DNA of 64,000 nucleotides, taken from contig JASANH010000781.1 in NCBI GenBank assembly GCA_030248295.1, forward strand, positions 62,001-126,000, in the 5' to 3' direction. Below, in pieces: positions 12,301 to 23,289 of this stretch. The translations under genes were made by a program, and so were the position numbers. The stretch is from Mesodorylaimus sp. YZB2_4. Its lineage: Eukaryota > Nematoda > Enoplea > Dorylaimida > Dorylaimidae. The notes under the pieces were generated by a model. That model was not told the DNA's origin. It was given only the letters and a program-made list of their open reading frames with translations, and made no database searches. The first letter of the stretch is position 1. Every line of letters begins with the position of its first letter.

Positions 12301-13967
12301 CACATAATCGATTATGGGTGAATTATAAAAGTCAAGTCTCCCTGTTTTTCATTGAAATAATAGCCCATGGTCAGTACATTATGAAACTGCTCGAAATTTC
12401 ATCCTACGACCATAGATTATTGTGCACATGTGGGATGACTGAACCCCATTCAGCCAAAACAGATCAATAATTTTAGCTGTTGTCCATTTGCGCTGATCTG
12501 TAATAGCCTATCTTGCAGCCTCTGGAGAGAGCTTTCGAATGCTTTTTTCCGCGTCAGAATTCGTTGATTTCCACCCGAGATATTGAAGTAAACTCGAATT
12601 CGGAAAGGGTACCTACGGTGCGCACTTTTTGAATTTCCCGCCCGCGTACTGCTTATGACATAAGAGCGACTTTGGCTGCTTCGTTTTTTCATAACTTTAA
12701 TTTTTCTACTACATGTCGGTCTAATTCTGTGTCAGAGTGTCTGTCTTTCATGAAAAATTAGAAAAGATATGAATTAACTGGCGATTCCCAGAGTAATCAG
12801 CCAAGGCCGCTCTTATGTTATAAGCATCATGCGGGCGGGAAATTCAAAAAGTGCGATCTGCAGGCATTCCTACCGAACTTAAGTTTTCTTCAATATTTCG
12901 AGTGAAAATCAACGAATTCTGACGCAGAAGAAAACAGTCGAAAGCTCTTGAGAAAAATTTTACTTCCGCTAAGACGATCAGCTTTGTGAGTAATCGACTG
13001 GTCAAGCATATTCCGTATGGGTCGAGTCTCTCAGAAACCCTCTCTTGAGTCATCTTCTGGCTAAGGATTCTGGCATTATCATATTGAATGGCATGGTGTG
13101 GGGTTGGCTTCTGCCGCATTAGAGCTTCAAATCTGTAATCCTCAAGCTTTTGTTATTTTAAGAACGAGATTTCAAACCATTGGATGTTCTGGAAGCCATA
13201 CACGGCTATCTGAAAGGATTTTTCGGATGTCGTCAATGTGTGGAAAATTTTGAAAAATCAGCCAGTCACTTGAGTGTGAATGTAAAGAAACCAGCCGATG
13301 TTGTCTTGTGGTTGTGGAAATCGCATAATCGAGCTAATCAATTTTTGAAAGGCAAGTACTCTAATCCTGGTTTTTTAATGATTACTGTAGAGCTAGCTAC
13401 TAGCTACTAGCTGGCTGTAGATCAGCTCTGGCGCAATCAGATGAGTCTAAACGTGGTTTGCATTTTCCAGGCACCGAAAGTGAAGATCCAGAACACCAAA
13501 AGCAACAGTTCCCACCCAAGGGGCTGTGTCCATATTGTTATCACCAAGATGACACTTTTGATGAAAGCAGAGTTTTGGAATTTCTTTTAAAATTCTATTC
13601 GAATATTAAAAATGATCAGAAATCATATCCTTACGACGTCATCGATTCCAAATCGGGCGCTAAAAGTGATCAAAAATCGTTGGATGCAATAAATCCCAGA
13701 TTTCGTACTGTATCTTGGGATAAGCTGGTTGAGGAGGAAAGGGCGGAGAAAATTAAGGAATTGGAAAATCGTCTTTTGCCGAAACAGGATCGACGCTGGA
13801 ATAACACTGATCAAAGCGCGAGTATGTTTAACGGGTTTGATCTAAGTTTGTGTTTTATGATTTGGCTGGCAAGTATGGCTTTGGTGTGCTTATTTTGCGC
13901 ATATGCCAAGTATAGGAAAGGGAGACATCGATTTTGGAAAACGTTTTATGGCGATTTGAAAGTATGA
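3346..13967 (+). CDS. qsox: Quiescin sulfhydryl oxidase (QSOX)
   Basis: QSOX oxidises protein thiols to disulfides in the secretory pathway, passing electrons from a thioredoxin-like domain to an FAD-bound Erv domain and oxygen. Ten exons give 662 residues: 3346-3595, 3761-3861, 6543-6700, 6832-7107, 7677-7778, 10440-10596, 11154-11270, 11336-11477, 13163-13351, 13471-13967. The start opens a signal peptide. Redox centre WCGHC lies at residues 64-68, a redox-poor second thioredoxin-like region follows, then the Erv part with the FAD-proximal CRQC at 457-460, the [10 protein letters not shown] helix and CPYC at about 517-520. A C-terminal membrane segment (about 622-645) has a short basic tail. 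Domain order and length fit animal QSOX. Intron 9 uses a GC donor (AAAG/GCAAGT), forced by reading frame. Introns 2, 5 and 8 are swollen by repeats. The main uncertainty is exact splice choice at exon 8. Confidence 0.93.
5296..5392 (+). repeat. Dispersed repeat R2 (GCTGARACATC family)
   Basis: This copy in QSOX intron 2 has the core GGCTGAAACATCAACCC, an inner palindrome with GGTTGACGTCTCC, then a purine stretch and ACTCTCTCCCACTCG. The same order recurs at 61980-62110. Partial or inverted copies lie at 6125-6190, 15836-15870, 44733-44765 and 63840-63915. A poly-C run of about 19 bases (5436-5454) lies just downstream. Confidence 0.6.
5879..6300 (+). repeat. tRNA-derived SINE, copy A
   Basis: A tRNA-like head starts GTGGCCTAGCGGGGGTAAAGG (A-box-like) and continues to a degenerate B box (GGGCTTGACTCCC). 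It is followed by a body with CCTCGAGTGCGCTGT and GCTTGGCTATGGATAAAG. The same head and body order recurs at 24055-24240 (minus strand) and 51563-51720. The copy sits in QSOX intron 2 and overlaps an inverted R2 fragment at 6125-6190. Confidence 0.6.
7804..8010. mobile_element. Left arm of inverted-repeat element IR1
   Basis: About 200 bases beginning at GAGAGTGTTTATGAGAGACTCGA are the reverse complement, with scattered mismatches, of 10200-10403. Landmarks such as GGCCAGTC, TATATGCTCTATC, GGAAATATAGCAC and AAAGGTAAAAAGTGGTC occur in mirrored order. It lies in QSOX intron 5. The rest of the element resumes at 9906 after an intervening block with BEL/Pao remnants. Confidence 0.75.
8100..8790 (-). 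pseudogene. BEL/Pao retrotransposon pol remnant (RT start and RNase H)
   Basis: Read on the minus strand in shifting frames, this shows LWELEKIGI near 8590-8620 (the Pao reverse-transcriptase entry motif). [11 protein letters not shown] block follows near 8300 and a SRLELLAA block near 8140; both are typical of the region after the reverse transcriptase. Frames are broken by a stop just before the CDASE block and by a frameshift after it, and the reverse-transcriptase core is missing, so an internal deletion is likely. Inactive fragment. Confidence 0.75.
8960..9905 (+). pseudogene. BEL/Pao integrase remnant
   Basis: The plus strand carries the pre-integrase segment (8969-9178, with [10 protein letters not shown] and KKPILLL) and, from about 9507, the zinc-binding and catalytic start of a Pao integrase. 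There [14 protein letters not shown] (first acidic catalytic residue) and [12 protein letters not shown] are visible. About 330 AT-rich bases separate the two parts, and the frame ends at 9926 where inverted-repeat sequence begins. The piece runs opposite to the adjacent pol remnant at 8100-8790, so the original element was rearranged. Inactive. Confidence 0.8.
9906..10403. mobile_element. Inner palindrome and right arm of element IR1
   Basis: 9908-10195 is a near-perfect foldback. Arms of roughly 48 bases (TTGGGCGTAGAACAATTC and its complement GAATTGTTCTACGCCC) flank a central stretch of about 190 bases. The outer arm 10200-10403 then pairs with 7804-8010 and ends GGGTCGAGTCTCTCAGAAACCC. No coding capacity is seen, so this is best read as a non-autonomous MITE-like element. 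It ends about 36 bases before QSOX exon 6. Confidence 0.78.
11988..13046. mobile_element. Inverted-repeat element IR1, second copy
   Basis: The ends are GGGTTTCTGAGAGACTCGAC (left) and its complement GTCGAGTCTCTCAGAAACCC (right). The left arm continues with the same landmarks as copy one (GGCTAGTCGA, GGAAATAGGTGAAAAGTGGTC, CAATTTTAAAAATACAGAAATG). An inner inverted repeat pairs about 12483-12650 with 12836-12950, sharing GGCGGGAAATTCAAAAAG and CAGAATTCGTTGATTT. The whole of about 1.06 kb sits in QSOX intron 8. No transposase frame is present. Confidence 0.78.
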
Positions 13968-16080
13968 AAGGCATTTGGACGAAATAGGGGTGGGAATCTT
14001 TGAGGGTTCTGTTTTCTGTACAGGGCATATCAATTTGTTTTTGACAATGGTGACTTAACAGGTTTGGGACAAATCAGTTTTCTTGGAGATTGAATTTCGA
14101 TAGGTTATAAAATGATTGCATTTTTCTGGTGTTCAGAGATCGTCTGTTGGGGCGTACTGTAGTCGCAGGCAGGCGTGCATGCAGGCGTACTAAAATATAC
14201 TTGACGATTCAGAATCTTTGAATTATATCCAATAGATGGACATTTTTGCTGCCGCATTTTTAGCGGTTACTGTTTTCATGCGGTGAACGGTAGAGGATCG
14301 CCAAAATACAAGTACATAATTTATATATTTTGAGGTGTGGGGGCTTTGAATTGATTTCATGTCTATTATGTTTGGTCCTCTGCTTAGCCAAGTATGTGAT
14401 GTTGCATATAACATATGGCTGGTTTTTTTATGGGTGCAAGGTTAAGGTGAATTGTTTTTGATAATTTTTATGAGATAAATCGTGCAATGTTTTCACACAG
14501 CTGCACATATTTCAGGATGCCAATCAAATAAAATCATTTTGGTGATCTATCATGGCACTATGGGTTCAGAAAATATGCTTTCCCGTTTGCTTGCCGTAGT
14601 TTACCTGCTGTTTTTCATGGTAGCTGTAAGCTCTTTGAAATAAGGTTACTCCTATTCTTGTCATACTGGGCCATGCCTGTATGCCTGCAGAATCCGTGTC
14701 GGGTTTGCACCCTAGCAACCCTGTGTTCGTTGTTTATGTGGGTCCGTCTGTCCATGGAATGCCCTGGTCCTTGTGCTTGTTGATCTCGGCTAGCAGCTGG
14801 TTTGTGCCCATTCCTGATCATGGCTTGTAGCAGACCTGAGTCAACTGCAGGTAGCCTGTACCGTAGGTAGCACATGTGCATGCAGTTATCGTTAGCTTTT
14901 GTCCAGCAATCGTGACCTCCACAAGGGTCGCGTCCAAAGAGGGGATGAGCGCAGTCATATTCATGGAACCCATACTGATGCATGCCGATTTCGTTGTAGT
15001 TCCAAATTATCGTTCTGATTGCAAATATACAATGCTTCTTCACCTCCCATTTCCTGACTCACCAAATGGCTACAGCGGCAGTAAAAAAGAGAAATGCAAT
15101 GCAAACTCAGCGCTACTATTTTTGTGCCTTGCAAAATGAACACGGGTCACGTGACTGGTCGAACCTACGCTGTACAAATACAAGTAGCTGATCAAAAGTT
15201 AAAGAAATCGAAGAACTCGGCAGGCGCCTCGGTCGTACTGGTGGCTGTATTGTTGGCAACTGGAGAGCCGTACACGTCGCAATTCAAGAATTGACTAGAA
15301 AAGAAAAGAAAACGAATTTACAAAAGAAAATGAAAAGCTAGGAAGGTACTGGAGCGGAACTGGATGGTTTTGTTTATTGATCTACTTGAAGACTGTGCAT
15401 TCGACAGTTGCACTTTGCCTGCAGTGCGTGGGTAGTAAATTGGGTGGACATACCTGTCAGCTCCCATTGCAGTTTTCAAACAACGACAGAATGTTTGAAA
15501 AACCAATTGCGTTTGGGCACCCACTTGAATGCTACAATCAACATGGGCTGCTAGACCGGCTGTGAAATTGCTTGGTCGAACCAAAACGCAACTGAAAAAG
15601 AGTATTGGATGTATGCTAAGGTGAAAGTTACTGAAGCTAGAGCTGAGCGAGTGCAGTGCACCCTAGGATGGGCTGAAACTGAACAAACGAAGCTAACTGA
15701 TCGACTGCAATGGCTTACTGTGCAGAAGTTCACAGTGTGTGACTGTTATAGCGTAGTTAATGCTTCAGTATCTAGTATCGTGGACGGGGTCACGTGGCTT
15801 TTGGAACAAGCCTGGCCTCGTAACCTGGTCCGCGGCTGAAACATCACTTTGACGGGTGACGCCCTCAGCTGTAGGATCCAACGCAGAATGTCGATTGCTT
15901 GGCGAACCTGTGCACTGTGCTTACTGCAATCAGAGACTCATGACTCACCTAAACTGCATGTTAGAATACCAAGTCAATGCCTTGCGTCTTCCTGTGTTAG
16001 CTTATAAGGCCTATCACAGCTTCCTGAGCAGACTGCAGAACAATGGCAGCAGGAAGTATTAGCTAGTGTGGTTCAGTAAC
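13968..16080. other. Intergenic, one R2 fragment
   Basis: Between the convergent 3' ends of QSOX and the Cys-rich gene no coding exon is recognised. A short R2-like piece lies at 15836-15870 (GGCTGAAACATCACTTTGACGG). Short frames on both strands lack any supporting feature. Confidence 0.4.
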
Positions 16081-16962
16081 TTACTTCAGCATGCGTGCAC
16101 ATCCAGGATATCCGTATATGCCACCTCGACCTTGACTATGTTCCACATGCAGTATAAATGCATTGCGTTGGCACGTAGCATAGCAGAGGATGAAATTCCT
16201 CACGTTCGGAGGTAGTACCATGACTGGAGGCATTCCTGGAGGTGGCACTGCACGCTTCTTCCGCTCCTCCGCGTTGCCACCTCCACCAGCAGCCGGGGCT
16301 GGCGTTGTCATTGGAGTTACACATCTAAAAGATTCATTTATTATATAAATATATCTTTATCTAAAATATTGTTTAACCTACGGTTGACCAGCCTTGGCTT
16401 CGAAACAAGTGCGAAGAAAGGTTTTTGCTTGCACTAATTGGCGTTCCTTTTCGGCAAAACACTGAATGGCAGCCGTAGCGTAGTTGGGACCGAGCATAGT
16501 TTGGCATCTGAAGCAGATGAAATCTCACATTCCACATTATTTTGAACTAATCTAGATCGATTTACAGACTGCCTTTTGATTTGACAAAAAAGGCAGCTTG
16601 TGGATCGGAATTTCTCTTGTTAGCCGTGCACACATTCCCTGATTTTTCTGTGGCATGGTGGCAATGCCTGAGCAAGTTATATAGGGAGCACCCGGAGAAA
16701 ATCTTGGCTGAAGGTCGTGATTCCATAATTTTCGTAGGTGCACATACTGTACGCTAGTTCTCCTAAAGAACGCACGGCAAACAAGAAAAATCCAAAAAAG
16801 TCCACCAACTTACTGTGATCGACAAGTCGCTGCGGAGGTCAATAACTGCTGATCATATTCACTCAAACATCGATTCAATTCGCTGCATTGACAAGCAGCT
16901 TGTCCAGCAGACTTATCAATAGCAATGCACAAAATTAGAAAGGCACCAAAAAAGATGTGCAT
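16081..16962 (-). CDS. Secreted cysteine-rich protein, unknown family
   Basis: Three exons (16814-16962, 16382-16507, 16081-16324) encode 172 residues, all phases agreeing. A signal peptide (MHIFFGAFLILCIAIDKSAG) precedes CQCSELNRCL and a second Cys pair around CRSQCQTMLG. Then come a helical segment with two more Cys, a low-complexity linker containing a dibasic RKKR (possible cleavage site) and PPPGMPPVMVLPP, and a C-terminal Cys cluster CYATC...C. The 304-nt intron 1 contains a stray GTTAGCCGTG motif shared with the TIR3 elements. I do not recognise the family. Secretion seems firm; an extracellular or cuticle-associated role is inference only. Confidence 0.75.
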
Positions 16963-17404
16963 GGTTTGAGTGTGACGAAAACTCTAACTTCTAAAGACCT
17001 GGCAATAGTAACAGTCCGCTGCTAGTAGTTAGACAGCCCAATATTTGGCAGCCAGCAATGTCCTGCGGAACGGGGAATAAAGCAAGTGACAAGCTCTAAG
17101 CTAGCTAGAATCTAGCGGAAATAGAAAAACCGGTTTCATTTATGAACTGAGGACTCGTCATCTATTTCTTAGAAATTTAAAGGACCGGCGGAACTGCTTC
17201 CGACAGCTAGCACACTGGAAAAATGACTTGTGAAAGACTAGTAAATCATAAGACCGCTGTGACGTAGTTTTTGGTCCTACTCGTCCAGCTCAAGCTTAGG
17301 TCAGGTCAATAAAGGAATGACCCGGTTGGTCAGTGTGACCATGAAGAGAGTTTTGTACGAAGGGCTGAAGTATCAATGTACTTTTGTAGTGTACTGTAAT
17401 CGTA

Positions 17405-17724
17405 CTACTGTAGCTTCAGGCGTTTGCGATCATACAGGCAGCTCCAGTCAAGTTGAGGAAGGCCAACGTCGTAGTTGACCACCCAGTCGCGCAGGATGCC
17501 AGACCGCCAACCTCTGGCATAATAATGTCCGACATTGGAATGGGGTCCCAGGCACAAGCGCCATATTCCAGCTTCGTTTGAATGCACGCTTCATAGACAG
17601 TTTGGAGGACTGGCGGGCGGACATGGCGACCGAATTCAGATTTCGAACTTGACGTTGAATTCGAGTCCACGAAACAGTTCATTTTTAGTATCTGTCTTGA
17701 CACTGAGGCGATGTTTCTTTGCAT
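17405..17724 (-). pseudogene. Non-LTR retrotransposon RT C-terminal remnant
   Basis: On the minus strand VYEACIQTKLEYGACAWDP matches the conserved region after the thumb of jockey/CR1-like reverse transcriptases. In another frame LDWSCLYDRKRLK gives the usual following motif. The change of frame and lack of upstream catalytic motifs mark it as a decayed fragment. A better preserved relative lies at 58432-58945. Confidence 0.7.
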
Positions 17725-18858
17725 TTTTTCTTTGCATTTTCTTTGACGACGTTTTATGGGCGTCTTTACTCTAACTTCACCTTGCCTTACGCCAAGCCTA
17801 TTTTCGTTAGCTGTTTAGCGCAGGACATTCGAGACAGCTTGTTTGCCTCTATTTTGAATCTAGTCACGTAGATTATGACCACCTGTGACATCTGCAGCTA
17901 TCTGACCTACAGCACTGGAAGCTTGTTTCCCAACCCTTCTCGCTGTAGCTGTTGCTGCTCGAACAGAAACTTAAAAAAAAAGTTTGAAGAAACTACCCAG
18001 TCCACCACCATGGTATGGTATGGTATGGTACTCCTCTAAAACCGTCTAATCCATGACCACTTTGCATGGCCTGCTGTTTGTAATGGGAAAGCCAAAAATT
18101 TCAATTTTTATAATACATTGCTTCTTACAGGAGCAACTAGTCTGCGATAAGATAGTCCGCAGAATGAACAAATGATGATATAAGAAAATACTTACATAAA
18201 AAATGCACTGGCCTTTCTGCTTGTGAAGTGCAGCTTAGCAAGTGTTTTTCCAAAAAAACTGTGCCTACTGGCCAGCTGATGTTCGATTATGAACTTCTTC
18301 CCATGCGGGATCTGAAAAATCTAAAGCTTTTCTATTTAAAAAAACATTTGTCACAATTTTGTTATCGTAAAAATATTGTACTCGTATGTATATGAGCACA
18401 TATGCGATATATTGCTATATAAAGAAAAGTAATTATATTATACGTACTGTATGTGCGATATGCTAATTTATTTTTAGCTGTATATACGCGCATACGCAAA
18501 ATTGTGCACATTTGAGATTTTCATAATTATATCTTAAATTTATTTTACTTATATAATAATATATATTTTTGGAGATGTGCGCCACAGAGCGGTTTTTAAT
18601 GTTTGTACATGTTTAATATATATATTCTCCGCACAATATGCATTTATTAATGTCTCTTGGCGAAGCCACTTTTCTTATAACTACCCCATGCACTATACTG
18701 GGCGTCAATGCCATTACATCAGGACCTCATCGTGACTCTCTTTAAGACACTGTACTTCTTTCGAACGAGTGCATTATGCCTCGACATTTAGGCTGGACAA
18801 TATATTTCAAGCACTTTTAATCTCCCACCTGTTTCACCTTCCTCACATTCAGTTCGGC
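17725..18858. other. Intergenic, AT-rich, with a GGTAT microsatellite
   Basis: A short tandem TGGTA run occurs at 18011-18030. From about 18340 to 18640 the sequence is strongly AT-rich with many TATA and ATAT steps. No gene is recognised. Confidence 0.45.
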
Positions 18859-21524
18859 CTAACGCCCCTGACCGTTAAACCAATTAGCAGGGTTCAGTAT
18901 ATTGCCCCACAAGCCATTCATGGGATTCTCTATTCCTAGTGTTTCTCCAAGGAATGGTGGCCACAGTGGTTTCTTGGTGGTCGTGGGAACTGGGGTCGTT
19001 GTCGTCGTTTCGGGCTCTGGTGGATCAGTTTCGAGTGGGAAATTATCAAAAAACCAAGTGCGTCGTGTTGTTTCCTCAGTTGTATCCTCTCCCAGGTTTG
19101 GTTCGGGTGTTGTCTGTTCCTCCTCTGGCTCTGGTGTCTGCTCTTCTGGTGGGGTTTCCTCTTCAGGCGGTGGAGTTGTTGTGGCCTTGGTCGTCGTAGT
19201 GACCTTGATGGTCGTGGTGGTCTTAGCGATGGTTGAAGTGGTGGGTGCAGGTTTTCTTGTTGTTGTTGTTGGCACTGGTGCATCGCAGTATCGATTTCCA
19301 GGTGTCCAGCTTAGCGTCGATCTGGTTGTTGACGTTGAATCGCAAAATCCTTTCGCACTAGTATCAAACCAAGACAAACCCACATCATTGCTTCTGTCCA
19401 CAGTCACACCGACAGTTTTCATACAGTCGACATATTGGTTCTCGTATTTGCTCACAGTGCCTTTAAATCGAACAGTTTGGACGCATGGGCACAGCAGGTC
19501 GTTCCAGGATGTGTAGCAGTCGTTAGTAATAAAACTGACTGACTTGCAATCCTTGACAGTGTCGCAGTATGAGATGCCAGTCGGGGTCGGTGCAGCGACT
19601 CCAGACGCAGCGTATTTCTTGGCAACACACGAGCGGATAGTCTCAGCATTGACTGATGATGAACAGTAATTATTGACATTCTCAATGGAAATAGCAGCCA
19701 GCAGGAAAAGTACGCTGAAAAATGTCAGAAATCACAACCTGCTTATTTAGCTGCTGTAAAATCAATATCCAAGCATTCAGGAGAGCCTATAGCTGATCCT
19801 TATCCAGGGCACCGTTTTGCCGTTGTTTTTCAGGTTATCGCACTATTTATGGATTTGTATACGTGCTTACAGAGGAGAAATTGACAGTTACAGCACAGCT
19901 AGGACCATTTTACACCGCTGGTACCGCTATAAACGAAGCCTGCCAGCCTAAATCTGCTGGAAGCTGCTTGGTTTTTTCTACGGCAAATTCATCGACTGCT
20001 CAGGCGACTGCCATCGACCCAAGCTAAAATTTATCTGAAACTTACTTTTACCCAGTTTGCTCTTTCTCCGCTAATCGTAAGCTACTTTTCTTGACCTGTT
20101 CCAGCCTTCATGAGCGCCCCTAAATTTTTCTCCGCACTCATGGTGGTTACTTTTTATATAAAATATGGGAGCTATAAAAAAAGATACCCTGTGGCGAAAC
20201 CCAACTTTACCGCGTTTGTGTGCATAGTAGAGAATGAAGCAAAAACAGCGCTTGATCTCCTATATCTTAACTCGGCACTAACGAGCAGGATGTGTTTCCA
20301 ACCTGAAACTTGCTCTATTCGTTTCTTTGTCTATTTTTGCGTGTCTTATCACTTTCTATCTAATCCTAGGCTTAGGCTTTGGCTTAGGCTTAGTCTGGCG
20401 CTTCCTTGTTTGCAGATTCTTCAGACTAAAAAATGCGTGTCTCCGTTAGCCGTGTCTTCTAAAGCGTGCGGAAAAAGTAAACACATCCTGCTCGTTAGTG
20501 CCGCGTTATATCTCATATCTAACGTCGCACAGACGCCAACAGGGTAAAATTGAGTTCAATCGTATCTTTTCTCTCGTCGTAAGCGAACAAGCTCAATGCG
20601 AAAATCAGAAGAGCAAGGTTAAAAAAGGTGCCCAGGGTAAAGATTCTAAGCGGCTGGAAAGTGGTGAGTACTATTTGCGGGGGAGTAACTATCACTTTCG
20701 GCTCATTCTAGGCATGACTTACTCATGGCTTGCATTCGCCACACTAAATTCATCTTCAGTCAACTGGAAATTGGACAGCGATTTCTTCGCACACGCTTGC
20801 AACTCATTCCTTAAGCCGATCAAAGCCTTCGGGAAGCAGAGAGCTCTCGCTCTGCTACTGGCTTCTGGGGCCAGTGGGTCATTGCAATTGTTGCTAAATG
20901 CTCAACGAATAAAGCTCTGTCTATTCAATTTAAAAAAAAAACATGCTTACTCCTTGAGACATGCTCGAATGGCCGAAATTTGCAAATTGGTCGAGACCGC
21001 GTTGTTAGGTTTTGGTAATAAAGTTCTTGGATCTTTATTTTTGTTCAGTTGCAGTTTAATACATCGATTAAAACCTTGGTATTGCGAGTTGCAGCTGGAG
21101 CTTGGGACAGACTAGAATCAAGCTGGGTTGTTAGCTTCCAGTCCAGGCTCTATTGAGACACAATTTTTAGTGGTCTTACTGTTTCCATTAGAACAAACAC
21201 TAGAGTGCGGGACTAAAGTCCATTGGCTAGGCAGCTTAGTAGATTCTGGTCTGAAACTAACTTTCACGCACCCTAATGAAATTGTCAAAGCCAGCTTCTG
21301 ATCTATCTGGGCTTAACCAGACTCCAGTGCTGTAATAAGTGTCACAGAATTGCGCAGCATGCGTAAAATATGGTTTCGGACTACATTAGGAGTCAGAAGT
21401 TTTTCATGCCCCATTCCTTTCATGCTGCACTAATTCAAAGATATCATGGCTGACTTACCTCCACAGTCACAATCACAATCACATAAAATAAAATAAAAAT
21501 CCCCACAATTCCGCTTCCACTCAT
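18859..21524 (-). CDS. Secreted Cys-module and Thr/Pro-rich protein, copy L
   Basis: Model: exons 21459-21524, 20951-21111, 20723-20893, 18859-19714, giving 417 residues with every phase matching. Exon 1 is a hydrophobic leader (MSGSGIVGIFILFYVIVIV). Exons 2-3 carry one Cys module (CNSQYQGFNRCI...IRACL...C...CFPK...ACAKKS). Exon 4 carries a second Cys module, a Thr/Pro/Glu-rich mucin-like tract of about 90 residues, a conserved TWFFDNFPLE block and the tail LGIENPMNGLWGNILNPANW. The gene at 24865-28125 on the opposite strand has the same order, intron phases and tail. Exon 4 opens with a signal-peptide-like VLFLLAAIS, so two genes cannot be excluded, but I found no separate start exon for it. 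The family is not recognised; the product is probably extracellular and O-glycosylated. Confidence 0.65.
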
Positions 21525-23285
21525 GGCGAATTCTTCGATTTGTAGACACCAATTTTTGGTGCACTAGAACAAACGTGAATGCGTTTCCCCTTTTATCGAG
21601 TCAACTTCACCCATGCGACCCGTCGTCAATGTTTGCGTACAGCACCTGTCAGGTGGTCGTAAGTAAAGTTATGCTATGGTGAATACCAATTTACTAGCTT
21701 GCATCACAGATCAGCAAAACGATGCCATAAAAGGCGACCTTTGCGATTACGTTAGGCGTGTTGGAGAAAAATAGGTCTTGGAGGCCAAGCGAAACGATCT
21801 CATTTAAGAGGGGGCGCGTTTTCGGTATGCTAGCTGTTTTGAAGACAAACGTGGAATAAAAATCTAATAAACATTATGTACTGCGTGATAGCCCTTGTAT
21901 TCTAGGTCAGAAAAGTCAAGTTTCATGGCGATTTTATTGGCTGTTCATTCAAAGCATATCTATTAGTCGTGTTTATACTCATTGGTAATCATGGAAACAT
22001 TGGAAATCTTCCGATTCTGTTTTCAACTAAAATGAAAATTATTCTAGAAGTTGGCAGCTAGGCAGCAATAGCCAAAATTTTGAAGTTTCCTCTTTGGTTT
22101 TTGGCAAGGTGGCACACTGCCTCGTTGTATTGCTTTTGTTCCATTTTGATCCTGCATACTGGACACTTTTAGCACACAAACGGGGGAGGGGGGCACAGAA
22201 CCTACAATCTGGTGATTTTTGTCACCATATTAGGGTAAGACGTACTGTATTTGCTGCAGATGACAAAAAATTCAAAAGGCACCCTGGATGCAGATTATAT
22301 TTCACGGTTCAAAGGTTCAAAACACTGCGGGTTCCCTGTGTCTTCACTGGAAGCACCTCCACACGAGGGCATACTGGGTGAGCAGGGGCTTAGGCTTAGC
22401 TTAGGGACCTTCCCGACTGGTGTTCGAGGACAGTTTCCCAATTCTCTACTCCTTGGGTGGGCGTCCGCCATTTGACAGTAGCAGGGGTGAAGCTGGCTTT
22501 GAACGCCTGGCTCAGAGCCAGGTGTCCAAAGCCAGCGACGAGCTACTAAAGTGCCATCCTCCTTCCGAAACGTAGAACCTCGGCCTTCCAGCCGTTTGTT
22601 GGCCAGCAAGGCGGATCAACGCCTGAACAAGCTGAGCCGTCGCCTCCCAACTTTTCCCTTTCGGACCAGATGCCATTCCAGGGAATACGAGTCCTGATGA
22701 AGCCGAAATTGCATTATTGAGAATGAACGACCGAGGAGAAGAGAAGACAAAAAGTTTTTAAAGTTTGAACGCGGACTACTGGTGAAGATCAAAGGTGTTT
22801 TTTGTCATCAAAAGTTCAAAAATTTGCTGCGGTCGACCACTGGCCGCTACCCCTACCCCTCCCCCGACCGCACCTGACCACTTTTTGTCATCCCCCCCCC
22901 CAGACTGCGGTCGACCTTCATGGATGGCCCCCTATAAATATCTGTGCGACTTGTCTAGCGAGTGAGCACACGATTTCGCTGCGGTCGCAAACAGTCTCTG
23001 TCTCTAGCATTGACGCATGTCTGCCTAGAAGGGTACAGATTAAAAATTAAAAATATGCTGTTCGCGTCCTCCCATTCAATTTATTTTCGCACAGGGCAGC
23101 GAGAATAACGGTTGACGTGCTATAGAGTGCCTCAGCGACGCCCGCGGGAAATTTAAAAGTTCAAGTTGCTGGAACCTGTGTACTTATTCCACTGGTTGTT
23201 CCATGGAGTGCAATGTTTGTTACGCAGGTTAGACAGCAGCGACTGACCCAGATTTTCTGCACAGTTTTTGCGGCACCATGTTCCA
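21525..23285. other. Left part of the spacer between the divergent paralogs
   Basis: This stretch must contain the promoter of copy L. I see no obvious TATA box, coding exon or repeat with defined ends. A poly-C run occurs near 22893. Confidence 0.4.
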
Positions 23286-23289
23286 TAGA

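Noticed and set aside
18902..19516. A 204-residue Val/Gly/Ser-rich plus-strand frame
   Set aside because: Antisense shadow of the Thr/Pro-rich exon of the copy L gene.
20519..20653. Possible terminal exon of copy L with a hydrophobic end
   Set aside because: On recounting the T run near 20621-20626 the frame breaks to a stop soon after the acceptor, and the alternative junction to 19714 keeps frame and matches the paralog.
20498..21115. A 205-residue plus-strand open frame
   Set aside because: It overlies the splice-consistent minus-strand exons of the copy L gene, which match the paralog at 24865-28125; the plus frame has no recognisable domain.
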